Below are positions 30,750-39,379 of a stretch of DNA of 44,195 nucleotides, in pieces. This DNA is from CAZEIW01 sp964512305. Its GTDB lineage: Bacteria > Pseudomonadota > Gammaproteobacteria > Burkholderiales > Burkholderiaceae_F. The notes under the pieces are model-generated. The model did not search any database. It was not told where the DNA came from and saw only the letters and a program-made list of their open reading frames with translations. The stretch is taken from the NCBI GenBank assembly GCA_964512305.1, contig CAZEIW010000022.1:1-44195 (forward strand), read 5' to 3'. Position numbers and translations under genes: made by a program. Positions within the stretch are counted from its first letter, which is position 1. Every line of letters begins with the position of its first letter.

Positions 30750-32057
30750 TCAAAGCGCCTCACCGTCGCTGCACATCGCCTCGACCACGCGCGGGCCCAG
30801 CTCGTCCAGCGCCAGCACGCTCTGCTCGGCGAAGGGCGCCGCCTGACCGGTCGCCCGCAGCGCCTTGACCGCCGCGGCACCGGCGGCGGCCTCCTCGGCG
30901 CCGACGATCACGGCATACTCGGCTCCGCTGGCGTCGGCGCGCTTCATCTGGGATTTCAGGCTGGCGTCGCCGACGTGCAGGATCACCTCGAGGCCGGCGT
31001 CGCGCAGGGATTCGGCGGCGCGCATCGCGACATCGAAGGTCGGCCCGCCCTGATGCAGCACGTAAACGTCGCATCCGGCATCCGGCAGGCCGGGCTGGCG
31101 GTCCCGCATCAACTCGACGACGCGCTCGACACCGATCGAGAACCCGCACGCCGGCGTCGGCCTGCCCCCCAGCAGCTCGACCAGGCCGTCGTAGCGGCCG
31201 CCGCCGCAGATCGTCCCCTGCGCGCCGAGCTCCTCCGTGACCCATTCGAACACGGTCCGGTTGTAGTAGTCCAGCCCCCGCACCAGCCTGGGGTTGAGCG
31301 TGAACTCGACGCCCGCCGCGCGCAGCAGCTGTTGCAGGCGCTCGAAATGCCCTCGGGACTCGGCGCCGAGATGGTCGACCAGCCGCGGCGCCGAGGCGAG
31401 GAGCGCCTGCATCTCGGGGTTCTTCGAATCCAGGATCCGCAGCGGATTGGTGTGCAGCCGGCGCCGCGCATCGGCATCGAGCGACGCCTCGTGCCGCTGC
31501 AGGAACGCGATCAGTTCCTGGCGGTGGCGCGCCCGCTCCTCGGCCTGGCCGAGCGAATTGAGCTCCAGGCGGACCGGGCCGATGCCCAGCGCGCTCCAAA
31601 GACGCTTGAGCAGCAGGATCTGCTCCGCCTCGATCTCCGGGCCGGCGAAACCGAAGGCTTCGGCGCCTGCCTGGTGGAACTGCCGGTAGCGGCCGCGCTG
31701 CGGACGCTCGTGGCGGAACATCGGGCCGAGATACCAGAGGCGGCACGGCCCTTCGTGCGTCAGATGGTGCTCGATCACGGAGCGGACGACGCCGGCCGTG
31801 TTCTCCGGGCGCAGCGTCAGCGCCTCGCCGTTGAGCGAGTCGACGAAGCTGTACATCTCCCTCTCGACGATGTCGGTGACCTCGCCCAGCCCGCGACGGA
31901 ACAGCGGCGTCGTCTCGACGATCGGGGTGCGGATCTGCCGGTAGCCATAGGCACGCAGCAGGTCGACCACGCGCCGCTCGAAGGTCTCCCACGCCGGCGC
32001 CTGCGCGGGCAACAGGTCGTTCATGCCGCGAACGGCGGCGATTTTCGGATTGGACAT
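30750..32057 (-). CDS. hisS: Histidyl-tRNA synthetase
   Basis: HisS charges tRNA-His. The 435-residue class II enzyme shows motif 1 (YGYRQIRTPIVETTPLF), motif 2 (GPCRLWYLGPMFRHERPQRGRYRQFHQ region), the histidine-specific LVRGLDYYNRTVFEW and motif 3 (GFSIGVERVVELM). The C-terminal anticodon-binding domain starts near CDVYVLHQG. ATG 32057 gives the expected N-terminus with KIAAVRGMNDLLP. It is 29 bp after ispG. Unlike HisZ above, it has all catalytic motifs. Confidence 0.98.
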   Translation of the reverse strand: MSNPKIAAVRGMNDLLPAQAPAWETFERRVVDLLRAYGYRQIRTPIVETTPLFRRGLGEVTDIVEREMYSFVDSLNGEALTLRPENTAGVVRSVIEHHLTHEGPCRLWYLGPMFRHERPQRGRYRQFHQAGAEAFGFAGPEIEAEQILLLKRLWSALGIGPVRLELNSLGQAEERARHRQELIAFLQRHEASLDADARRRLHTNPLRILDSKNPEMQALLASAPRLVDHLGAESRGHFERLQQLLRAAGVEFTLNPRLVRGLDYYNRTVFEWVTEELGAQGTICGGGRYDGLVELLGGRPTPACGFSIGVERVVELMRDRQPGLPDAGCDVYVLHQGGPTFDVAMRAAESLRDAGLEVILHVGDASLKSQMKRADASGAEYAVIVGAEEAAAGAAAVKALRATGQAAPFAEQSVLALDELGPRVVEAMCSDGEAL

Positions 32058-32086
32058 GGATCGGTGCCTGGGCGCAGGATCGTGCG

Positions 32087-33385
32087 TCAGCTCCGCGTCG
32101 CGGCTTGCGCCGCGGCGCCGTAGCGGCGGCGCACGTAGTCTTCGACGACGGCCTGGAATTCCTCGGCGATGCGATCGCCCTTCAGTGTCATGCGGCGCTC
32201 GCCGTCGATGAAGACCGGCGCCACCGGAACCTCGCCGGTGCCCGGCAGGCTGATGCCGACATCGGCATGCCGGCTCTCGCCCGGTCCGTTGACCACGCAG
32301 CCCATCACCGCCACGCTCATCGTCTCGACGCCGGGATAGCTCGCGCGCCACGACGGCATCTGGTCGCGCAGGAAGGACTGGATGCGCTCGGCGAGCTGCT
32401 GGAACAGCGTGCTGGTGGTGCGGCCGCAGCCGGGGCAGGCGATCACCAGCGGCGTGAACGCGCGCAGCCCCAGCGTCTGCAGGATCTCCTGCGCCACCTG
32501 CACCTCGCGCGTGCGCGACTCGCCCGGCTGCGGCGTCAGCGACACCCGGATCGTGTCGCCGATGCCCTCCTGCAGCAGCACGGCCAGCGCGGCGCTCGAG
32601 GCGACGATGCCCTTGCTGCCCATGCCGGCTTCGGTCAGGCCGAGATGCAGCGCGTAATCGCAGCGGCGCGCCAGCTCGCGGTACACCGCGATCAGGTCCT
32701 GCACGCCGCTCACCTTGGCCGACAGGCAGATGCGATCGGCGGGGAGCCCGAGCCGCTCGGCCTGCCGGGCGCTGTCGATCGCCGAGCGCACCAGCGCCTC
32801 GCGCAGCACCGCGCCGGCATCCCAGGGTTCGGGCCGGTCGCGGTTCTCGTCCATCATCCGCACCAGCAATTCCTGATCCAGGCTGCCCCAGTTGACGCCG
32901 ATGCGCACCGGGCGCTCGTAGCGGCACGCGGCCTCGATCATCTGCGCGAAATTGGCGTCGCCGCGCTCGCCGCGCCCGACGTTGCCCGGATTGATCCGGT
33001 ACTTGGACAGCGCCTGAGCGCACGAAGGGAACTGCGTGAGCAGGCGATGGCCGTTGTAGTGGAAATCGCCGATCAGCGGCACGTCCACGCCCATCCGGTC
33101 GAGCTGCTCGCGGACCGCCGCCACTTCCTGCGCCGCCTCGGGCGTGTTGACCGTGATCCGCACCAGCTCGGAGCCCGCCTGCGCGAGCTCCTTGACCTGG
33201 ATCGCGGTCGCCACCGCATCGGCCGTATCGGTGTTGGTCATCGACTGGACGACGACCGGTGCGCCGCCGCCGAAGCGCACGCGCCGGCTGCCCCACGCCA
33301 CCTCGACCGCGCGGGTCTGCCGGCGTGCGCGCGGCACGGCCAGGGTCGGCGCTTCGGGCAGGCAGGGGGATGCGTTCCGGTCCAT
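32087..33385 (-). CDS. ispG: HMBPP synthase IspG (GcpE)
   Basis: IspG converts MEcPP to HMBPP in the MEP isoprenoid pathway with a [4Fe-4S] cluster. The 432-residue protein has the TIM-barrel part with VVQSMTNTDTADA and IGDFHYNGH, and the cluster cysteines C317 and C320 (ACPGCGRT) and C363 (GCVVNGPGE). The length and absence of a large insert mark the usual bacterial two-domain form. It lies between rodZ (23 bp) and hisS. Confidence 0.97.
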   Translation of the reverse strand: MDRNASPCLPEAPTLAVPRARRQTRAVEVAWGSRRVRFGGGAPVVVQSMTNTDTADAVATAIQVKELAQAGSELVRITVNTPEAAQEVAAVREQLDRMGVDVPLIGDFHYNGHRLLTQFPSCAQALSKYRINPGNVGRGERGDANFAQMIEAACRYERPVRIGVNWGSLDQELLVRMMDENRDRPEPWDAGAVLREALVRSAIDSARQAERLGLPADRICLSAKVSGVQDLIAVYRELARRCDYALHLGLTEAGMGSKGIVASSAALAVLLQEGIGDTIRVSLTPQPGESRTREVQVAQEILQTLGLRAFTPLVIACPGCGRTTSTLFQQLAERIQSFLRDQMPSWRASYPGVETMSVAVMGCVVNGPGESRHADVGISLPGTGEVPVAPVFIDGERRMTLKGDRIAEEFQAVVEDYVRRRYGAAAQAATRS

Positions 33386-33408
33386 CGGTGTTTGCCAGCG
33401 GCGCGGGC

Positions 33409-34392
33409 CTATTGCAATGTCATCCTGACGACGCCGCCCTGGCTGTAGGGCGCCAGATCGACCGGCCGCCCGCGGAAGTCGACCACGACCCCGGACGAGT
33501 TGCCCAGCACGAGCCGTAGCGGCGGCATCCCGGTCACCACTTCGACGCTGCCGGGCTCGACGGTGTGTGAAATCAGCACGCGTCCGTCGCCCTGCGTCAC
33601 TTCCACCCAGGCACGCTCGCTCACGTGCAGGACCAGCGTTCCGCTTGCGCGGCCCGCGGCCGCCGCGCCCGGCCCCGGGCTGTTCGCGGATGCCGACGTC
33701 GCCGCGGCCGCTCCCGGCGCCCCCGCGGGAACGCGCGGGCTGGCCGGGGCGCTCGCCGCGGCCGAGGCGGCGGGTGTCGCCGGTCCTGGCGCGGCCGCTC
33801 TCGCCGAATCTGTCGCCGCATCCGCCGCCGGATTTGCCGCCGAATCCGCCGCTGCCGGAACCGGCGTCGGGGATGCCGGGTCGCCTTCCGCCTGCGCCGG
33901 TGCCCGTTCGGGCGTGGGTGCGCCACGCGCTGCCGGCCGGCCGGCCAGATCGTGCGGTCGCGGCAGCAGGAAGCCGATCGCTCCGGCCACCAACAGCAAC
34001 GCGATCCCGCCCGCCAGGGTGGCGCGACGCCAGTCGCGTCCGTCCCCCGGCGGATGCGCCCGCGCGACGATCCAGTCGGGCCGCGCGGCGTCGGGCGCCG
34101 AAGCGCCCAGCTGGCGGTCAAGCTCGTCGAGCAGCGGCTGGGCGTCGATCTTCAATTCGCGCGCGTAGTTGCGCAGGAAGCCCCGCACGTACGGCGCTGC
34201 CGGCAGCCGGTGCAGATTGCCGCGTTCCAGCGCCTCGATCTGCTTCGGATGCAGGCGCAGCCGCGACGCCATTTCACCGATCGAGATGCCGAGCCGTTCG
34301 CGCGCCGCGGCCAGGGGCGCGCCGAAAGCGGCGTGCGCGGCGGCCGGCGGCGCGTGCGGCGCCATCGTGCTCGATTCGGTCAGCTCAGTCAT
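33409..34392 (-). CDS. rodZ: Cytoskeletal adaptor RodZ
   Basis: RodZ ties MreB filaments to the cell-wall elongation machinery. The 327-residue protein has a Cro/C1-type helix-turn-helix (about 26-88, RERLGISIGEMASRLRLHPK), one membrane helix (125-144), and a long Ala/Pro/Ser-rich periplasmic linker (about 150-245). A DUF4115 beta domain ends VVVDFRGRPVDLAPYSQGG. I start at ATG 34392; an in-frame TTG 9 bp upstream is less likely. It is between pilW and ispG, as expected for RodZ/YfgA. Confidence 0.93.
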   Translation of the reverse strand: MTELTESSTMAPHAPPAAAHAAFGAPLAAARERLGISIGEMASRLRLHPKQIEALERGNLHRLPAAPYVRGFLRNYARELKIDAQPLLDELDRQLGASAPDAARPDWIVARAHPPGDGRDWRRATLAGGIALLLVAGAIGFLLPRPHDLAGRPAARGAPTPERAPAQAEGDPASPTPVPAAADSAANPAADAATDSARAAAPGPATPAASAAASAPASPRVPAGAPGAAAATSASANSPGPGAAAAGRASGTLVLHVSERAWVEVTQGDGRVLISHTVEPGSVEVVTGMPPLRLVLGNSSGVVVDFRGRPVDLAPYSQGGVVRMTLQ

Positions 34393-34481
34393 TGCGTCCA
34401 AACGGCCCGCCCCGCGTGGCGGGATCGGCTGCCTCTTCGGGCACCTGCCCCGACGGCCTTCCAGCGGCGCCGATGCTCATC

Positions 34482-35297
34482 TCAATTGTCGTACTGTCCG
34501 CGTTGCTGCGCTTCGGCCTGCGGCGAGTTCGGAAAGCGCGATCGAAGCTCGTCGCGCAGGCGGCGCTCGGCCGACGCATCGCCACGGGCGTGCGCGATCC
34601 GCAGCCCGAGCCATAGCGACTCCGCGGTCGGCTCGGCGCCTTTGGTGAGCAGGTCGAAGTAGAAGTTTGCGCGGTCGAGCTGGTGCCGCGCCAGGTAGAG
34701 CTGCGCGAGCTGGAATTTCGCCACCGGGCTCGACGCGTCGGCCTCGAACGCGCGCAGCAGGTACTGCTCGGCCTTCTGGTCGTCGCCGACCTGCAGCATG
34801 CAGATGCCGGCGTCCTGCAGCGCCATCGCCGGCGACCCGTACAGCTTGTTGCCGGCGGCACGGTCGAAATACGCCATCGATTCGCGTTCGCGCTTGGTCC
34901 GGCACAGGAACCAGCCGTAGTTGTTGTTCAGGTCCGGGTTGTCGCGGTCGAGCGCCAGCGCGCGACGGAAGCTCGACTCCGCTTCGGCAACATTCCCCAG
35001 ATCCATTTCGATCAGGCCGAGCAGCCCGTAGGCGGCGGAGAAGCCGGGATCGAGCTCGACGGCCTGGTGCGCCTCGTCGAGCGCGATCTGCATCTGGCCC
35101 TTCTGGTAGTAGTTCGATGCGAGCTGCAGGCGCACCCCGGCCCGCTTGTGCACGTCGCCCTCGGGGACGCCGGTGGGCGTGGCATCGTTCGGAACGGTTG
35201 CGCCGTCGACCGTGGTCGTGGTCTTGCAGGCGAGCAGCAGCAGCGCGGCGGCAAGGGCGGGCGCAAGGCGCCACGCCCGTCCGGATCCGGAATTCAT
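34482..35297 (-). CDS. pilW: Type IV pilus biogenesis lipoprotein PilW/PilF
   Basis: PilW (PilF in Pseudomonas) is a TPR lipoprotein that assists assembly or outer-membrane targeting of the pilus secretin. The 271-residue precursor has a lipobox ending LLLLAC (Cys24) and tandem tetratricopeptide repeats beginning VRLQLASNYYQKGQMQIAL, then PGFSAAYGLLGLIEMDLG and NPDLNNNYGWFLC. ATG 35297 has AGGAG 9 nt upstream. It follows rlmN by 47 bp. No other pilus gene is in the window, which is normal for this locus. Confidence 0.93.
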   Translation of the reverse strand: MNSGSGRAWRLAPALAAALLLLACKTTTTVDGATVPNDATPTGVPEGDVHKRAGVRLQLASNYYQKGQMQIALDEAHQAVELDPGFSAAYGLLGLIEMDLGNVAEAESSFRRALALDRDNPDLNNNYGWFLCRTKRERESMAYFDRAAGNKLYGSPAMALQDAGICMLQVGDDQKAEQYLLRAFEADASSPVAKFQLAQLYLARHQLDRANFYFDLLTKGAEPTAESLWLGLRIAHARGDASAERRLRDELRSRFPNSPQAEAQQRGQYDN

Positions 35298-35344
35298 CGT
35301 CGCCGGCTCCTGCGGCGGCGCGGCCGATCGGTCGCCTCCGCCGA

Positions 35345-36505
35345 TCACAACGCACCACCCGCGCCGCGCACCGGAGCGCCGGCGCCCGGAAGGCCCGGCG
35401 ACGCGGAAGCGATCGCGAACGTGCGCGGCGCGCGCGCGGCGATCCCGGTCCGGTCGCGGACCGAGCCGGCCAGCTGGCCACAGGCCGCGTCGATGTCGTC
35501 GCCGCGCGTGCGCCGCGTGGTCGTGACGATCCCGGCATCGGCCAGTACGGCGGCGAAACGGCGGATGCGGTCGCTCCCCGGCCGGGCGAGGTCCGAGCCC
35601 GGAAACGGATTGAACGGAATCAGGTTGAACTTGCACGGCAGGTCGGCGACCAGCGCCAGCAGCTGGCGCGCCTGCGCATCGCTGTCGTTGATGCCGTCGA
35701 GCAGCACGTATTCGAACGTGATGAAATCGCGCGGCGCCCGCTCGAGGTAGCGGCGGCACGCGGCCAGCAGCTCGCGCAGCGGGTACTTGCGGTTCAGCGG
35801 CACCAGCTCGTCGCGCAGCCGGTCGTCGGGCGCGTGCAGCGAGACCGCGAGCGCCACCGGACAGTCGCGCGCGAGGCGGTCGATCATCGGCACCATGCCG
35901 GCCGTGGAAAGCGTGACCCGGCGCCGCGACAGGCCGTAGGCGTCGTCGTCGAGCATCAGGCGCAGCGCCCCCAGCACGGCGTCGTAGTTCTGCAGCGGCT
36001 CGCCCATGCCCATCAGCACGACGTTGCTGATCGCCCGATCGCCCGGAGTCGCTGCGCCGCCGGCGGGCCCCAGCGTGCGTTCCGCGAGCCACAACTGCCC
36101 CACGATCTCGCCCGTGGTCAGGTTGCGGCTGAAGCCCTGCTTGCCGGTGGCGCAGAAGCGGCAGTTGACGGCGCATCCGGCCTGGGTCGACACGCACAGC
36201 GTCGCGCGGTCGGTTTCGGGGATGTAGACCGCCTCGACCGCATTGCCCGTCCCGACGCCGAGCAGCCATTTGCGCGTGCCGTCGTCGGCGGCCTCGTCGC
36301 GCAGGACCTGCGGCGGCTGCACGCGCGCGCACCCGGCCAGGCACTCCCGCAGGGGGCGGGCGATGTCGCTCATCATGGCGAAGTCCGAGGCGCCGCGGCG
36401 ATGGATCCAGCGCAGCAGCTGGCGCGCCCGGAACGGCTTCTCCCCGAGCGACTCGACGAACGCCGTGAGCGCGGCGGGGTCGAAATCGAGCAGATTGGCG
36501 TGCAT
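35345..36505 (-). CDS. rlmN: Dual-specificity RNA methyltransferase RlmN
   Basis: RlmN is a radical-SAM enzyme that makes 2-methyladenosine at A2503 of 23S rRNA and A37 of some tRNAs. The cluster motif is CAVNCRFC (C111, C115, C118), with the second catalytic cysteine near 350 in GDDIDAACGQLAG. MGMGEPLQNYD and VSLHAPDD are typical. The 386-residue length includes a Pro/Gly/Ala-rich tail of about 30 residues past the usual end. It is 21 bp after ndk. Confidence 0.97.
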   Translation of the reverse strand: MHANLLDFDPAALTAFVESLGEKPFRARQLLRWIHRRGASDFAMMSDIARPLRECLAGCARVQPPQVLRDEAADDGTRKWLLGVGTGNAVEAVYIPETDRATLCVSTQAGCAVNCRFCATGKQGFSRNLTTGEIVGQLWLAERTLGPAGGAATPGDRAISNVVLMGMGEPLQNYDAVLGALRLMLDDDAYGLSRRRVTLSTAGMVPMIDRLARDCPVALAVSLHAPDDRLRDELVPLNRKYPLRELLAACRRYLERAPRDFITFEYVLLDGINDSDAQARQLLALVADLPCKFNLIPFNPFPGSDLARPGSDRIRRFAAVLADAGIVTTTRRTRGDDIDAACGQLAGSVRDRTGIAARAPRTFAIASASPGLPGAGAPVRGAGGAL

Positions 36506-36526
36506 CGTCGAGCCGCCCGGATTGCC

Positions 36527-36952
36527 TCAGCGCGGGCAGATCGCCATCGTCGGGAAGAAGAACGCGATCTCGACCCGCGCCGTCTCGGCGGCGTCGGAGC
36601 CGTGCACCGCGTTGGCGTCGATGCTGTCGGCGAAATCGGCGCGGATCGTCCCGGGCGCCGCCTTCTTCGGATCGGTCGCGCCCATCAGCTCGCGGTTGCG
36701 GCCGATCGCATTGTCGCCCTCGAGCACCTGGACCATGACCGGGCCCGAGATCATGAACTCGACCAGCGGCTTGAAGAACGGCCGCTCGCGATGCACGGCG
36801 TAGAACCCCTCGGCCTGTGCGCGCGAAAGCTGCATCATCCGCGCCGCCACCACGCGCAGTCCCGCGGCTTCGAAACGGGTCAGGATCTGCCCGATCACGT
36901 TCTTGCGGACGGCGTCCGGCTTGATGATGGACAGGGTTCTTTCGATCGGCAT
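36527..36952 (-). CDS. ndk: Nucleoside diphosphate kinase
   Basis: Ndk equalises nucleoside triphosphate pools by a phosphohistidine ping-pong mechanism. The 141-residue protein contains the active-site His117 in NAVHGSD and the N-terminal ERTLSIIKPDAV. The rest of the fold (GTIRADFA, ELMGATDPKKA) is standard. ATG 36952 has AGGA 6 nt upstream. It leads a long leftward run with rlmN, pilW and rodZ and has a 208-bp upstream gap. Confidence 0.98.
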   Translation of the reverse strand: MPIERTLSIIKPDAVRKNVIGQILTRFEAAGLRVVAARMMQLSRAQAEGFYAVHRERPFFKPLVEFMISGPVMVQVLEGDNAIGRNRELMGATDPKKAAPGTIRADFADSIDANAVHGSDAAETARVEIAFFFPTMAICPR

Positions 36953-37106
36953 GACGGTTCCTGGTCAGGGTGGGTCGGCCCGCGCACGGCCGGCGGCACC
37001 GATGAAGCTCGAGCGGCGAAAGCCTGCCGGCGGCGTGGGCCGGAGCGGTGGCCGCAGGAAGAAAACTCCAGCAAAATTAAAGACTTGCGGCGAAGCTTAG
37101 CCGGTG

Positions 37107-37112
37107 ATTGTA
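37107..37112 (-). promoter_or_regulatory. Possible -10 element upstream of ndk
   Basis: Read leftward, GTGCTACAATCAC contains TACAAT (5 of 6) about 155 bp before the ndk start, in the 208-bp rlmD-ndk gap. No matching -35 is clear. An AT-rich patch (CTTTAATTTTGC, near 37072-37083) lies between and could hold another start site. Confidence 0.3.
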
Positions 37113-37160
37113 GCACGCGGAAATCGCTCGGACGGGCCACCGGCCCGGCGCGGACTCGCA

Positions 37161-38561
37161 TCACGCGCCGGCGTGCGGCGGTTCGAGCACCGCGATCGAT
37201 TCGACGTGCGACGTGTGCGGAAACATGTTGACGATGCCGGCGCTCGCCAGGCGCCAACCGCTTTCGTGCACCAGCACCGCGCAGTCGCGCGCGAGCGTGG
37301 CCGGGTTGCAGGATACGTAGACCAGCCGCTGCGGGCGCCGGCTCGCGCCGCCGAATGCACGGACGACCGCGAGGGCCCCCTCTCGCGGCGGATCCAGCAG
37401 CACCCGCTCGATCGGCCCGCCTCCGTCCTGCTGCAGCCCATCCCAGTCGGCCGCGGTCCAGTCGAACAGATTGCAGGCCTCGAAGCGGACCCGCTCCGCG
37501 AGCCCGGCCGACTGCGCGGTGTCGCGTGCCCGCTGCACGAGCGCGAGGCTCCCCTCGAGGCCGGTCACGAGGCGCGCGCGCGTCGCCAGGGGCAACGTGA
37601 AGTTGCCCATGCCGCAGAAGAAATCGGCCACCCGCTCGTGCGCGCGCGGCGCCAGCAGCGTCAGCGCCCGCCGCACCAGCACCTCGTTGATCCGGTGGTT
37701 GACCTGCGTGAAGTCGGTCGGCAGGAACGGCAGTTCGAGCCCGAATTCGGGCAGCTCCAGCAGCAGCCGCGCTTGCTGCGAGGGATCGAGTGGCTCGGCC
37801 GTTTGCGGCCCGCCCGCCTGCAGCCAGACTCGCACGCCATGGCGGTCCGCGAACGCGCGCAGCGCCGCGCGGTCGGCCTCACCCGGCGGCAGCAGCACGC
37901 GAAACACGAGCACCGTGACGCCCGCCCCGCCGCCGGCCGCGACGGCGACCTCGATCTGCGGCACGCGGTCGCGGATCGACAGCCCGCCGACCAGCTCCCG
38001 CAACGGCATCAGCAGCGCCGCCACCGGCACCGGCAGCACATGGCATTCGCGCATGTCGGCGACGTAGCTGCTCGCGCGCTCGTGGAACCCGACCAGAACG
38101 CCGCCCTTCTTCGCCACGTGCCGCACCGTGAGGCGCGCGCGGTGGCGGTAGTGCCATGGCGAACCCGTGATCGGGCGCAGCACCATCTCGGGCCGCACGC
38201 GCCCGAGGTGCCACAGGGTCTCCTCGAGCGCGCGCTGCTTGATCGCGACCTGCGCGCGCGCGTCGAGGTGCTGCATCGAACAGCCCCCGCAGCTGCCGGG
38301 GGCGACGCCGAAATGCGGACAGCGCGGCTCGGCGCGCATCGGGGCGGCCCGCAGGACCCGCACCACGCGCCCGCTGTCGAAGCGGGCGCGGGCGCGTGCA
38401 AGCTCCCATTCCACCCGCTCGCCTGGGAGCGCGCCGTCGATGAAAGCGACCTTGCCGTCCGTGCGCGCGACCCCGCGGCCCTCGAGATCGAGCGATTCGA
38501 TTTCGGTGATCCGGCGCTCGGCAGCCGTCGGGTGCGCCGGCCGGGTTGAGCCTGCCGTCAC
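37161..38561 (-). CDS. rlmD: 23S rRNA m5U1939 methyltransferase RlmD (RumA)
   Basis: RlmD methylates U1939 of 23S rRNA. The 466-residue protein has an N-terminal TRAM domain (about 14-72, LDLEGRGVARTDGKVAFIDG) and an iron-sulfur centre formed by C81, C91, C94 and C173, spaced as in E. coli RumA. The Rossmann methyltransferase domain has DFFCGMGNFTLPLA and the nucleophile in VYVSCNPATLARD near residue 420. The start is GTG 38561, overlapping the exonuclease stop as GTGA, so the two genes are translationally coupled. Confidence 0.95.
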   Translation of the reverse strand: MTAGSTRPAHPTAAERRITEIESLDLEGRGVARTDGKVAFIDGALPGERVEWELARARARFDSGRVVRVLRAAPMRAEPRCPHFGVAPGSCGGCSMQHLDARAQVAIKQRALEETLWHLGRVRPEMVLRPITGSPWHYRHRARLTVRHVAKKGGVLVGFHERASSYVADMRECHVLPVPVAALLMPLRELVGGLSIRDRVPQIEVAVAAGGGAGVTVLVFRVLLPPGEADRAALRAFADRHGVRVWLQAGGPQTAEPLDPSQQARLLLELPEFGLELPFLPTDFTQVNHRINEVLVRRALTLLAPRAHERVADFFCGMGNFTLPLATRARLVTGLEGSLALVQRARDTAQSAGLAERVRFEACNLFDWTAADWDGLQQDGGGPIERVLLDPPREGALAVVRAFGGASRRPQRLVYVSCNPATLARDCAVLVHESGWRLASAGIVNMFPHTSHVESIAVLEPPHAGA

Positions 38562-39367
38562 GCCTGCGCGGCGCCGGGCGGAGCCGCCGGCGGCGCCGGC
38601 CACGCCGCGAGGTATTCGCGCCAGTGCGGCGCGCCGGAGGTGGCGAGGACCGCGCGAACGCGATCCAGCTCCGCCTGGTAGGCGGTCTCGGTCAGCAGGC
38701 CGCGCATCTTCTGGAAGCGGCAGAAGACCAGGTAGGTGTTGACGACGTCGGTCTCGCAGTAGTTCCGGATCCGCTCGATCTCGCCGTCGCACCACGCGCC
38801 CCAGACCTGCGCCCCACCCATGCCAAGCTTGCCTGCGAAGCCCGCGAGCTTCGAGATCTCGTCGAGCGGCGCCGCCGCGCGGCCCTGATAGAGCGCGAGC
38901 ACGTCCATCAGGTCGACATGGCGGGCGTGATAGCGGCCGAGGTAGTTGTTCCAGCGGAATTCGCGGTCCTCTTCCCCCTGCTCCCAGTAGCGCGGCGCGG
39001 CCACCCCATGGATCAGACCCCGGTAGTGCAGCACGGGCAGGTCGAAGCCGCCGCCGTTCCACGACACCAGTTGCGGCGTGTAGCGGTCGATCAGCCGGAA
39101 GAAGTCCTGCACCAGCTTCGCCTCGCCGTCGGCGGCGGAGCCGAGGCAGCGCACCCGCAGCCCGGTGTCGTCGCGCATTGCGCAGCCGACCGCCACCACG
39201 CGCTGGAGGTGCAGCGGCAGGAAATCGGCGCCGGTGCGCTCGCGCCGCTCGGCGAATGCGCGTTGCGCCACCTCGCGTGCGTCGAGCGGGGCCCAGTCCG
39301 GGTGCAAGCGGCGCAGGCCATCGATGTCCGGCACGGTTTCCAGATCGAAGACCAGGATCGGGACCAT
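38558..39367 (-). CDS. Predicted PolB-type 3'-5' exonuclease
   Basis: This 269-residue protein belongs to the DnaQ-like group named after the DNA polymerase B exonuclease (DNA_pol_B_exo2 family). Acidic residues D8 and E10 in VFDLETVPD, VSWNGGGFDLPVL (second Asp) and RIRNYCETDVVNTYLVF (third motif) form the DEDD metal site. The in vivo substrate is unknown. It lies between nlpD (12 bp) and rlmD (overlap). The C-terminal 25 residues are Pro/Ala-rich. Confidence 0.9.
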   Translation of the reverse strand: MVPILVFDLETVPDIDGLRRLHPDWAPLDAREVAQRAFAERRERTGADFLPLHLQRVVAVGCAMRDDTGLRVRCLGSAADGEAKLVQDFFRLIDRYTPQLVSWNGGGFDLPVLHYRGLIHGVAAPRYWEQGEEDREFRWNNYLGRYHARHVDLMDVLALYQGRAAAPLDEISKLAGFAGKLGMGGAQVWGAWCDGEIERIRNYCETDVVNTYLVFCRFQKMRGLLTETAYQAELDRVRAVLATSGAPHWREYLAAWPAPPAAPPGAAQA

Positions 39368-39379
39368 CGGAGCGGTCGC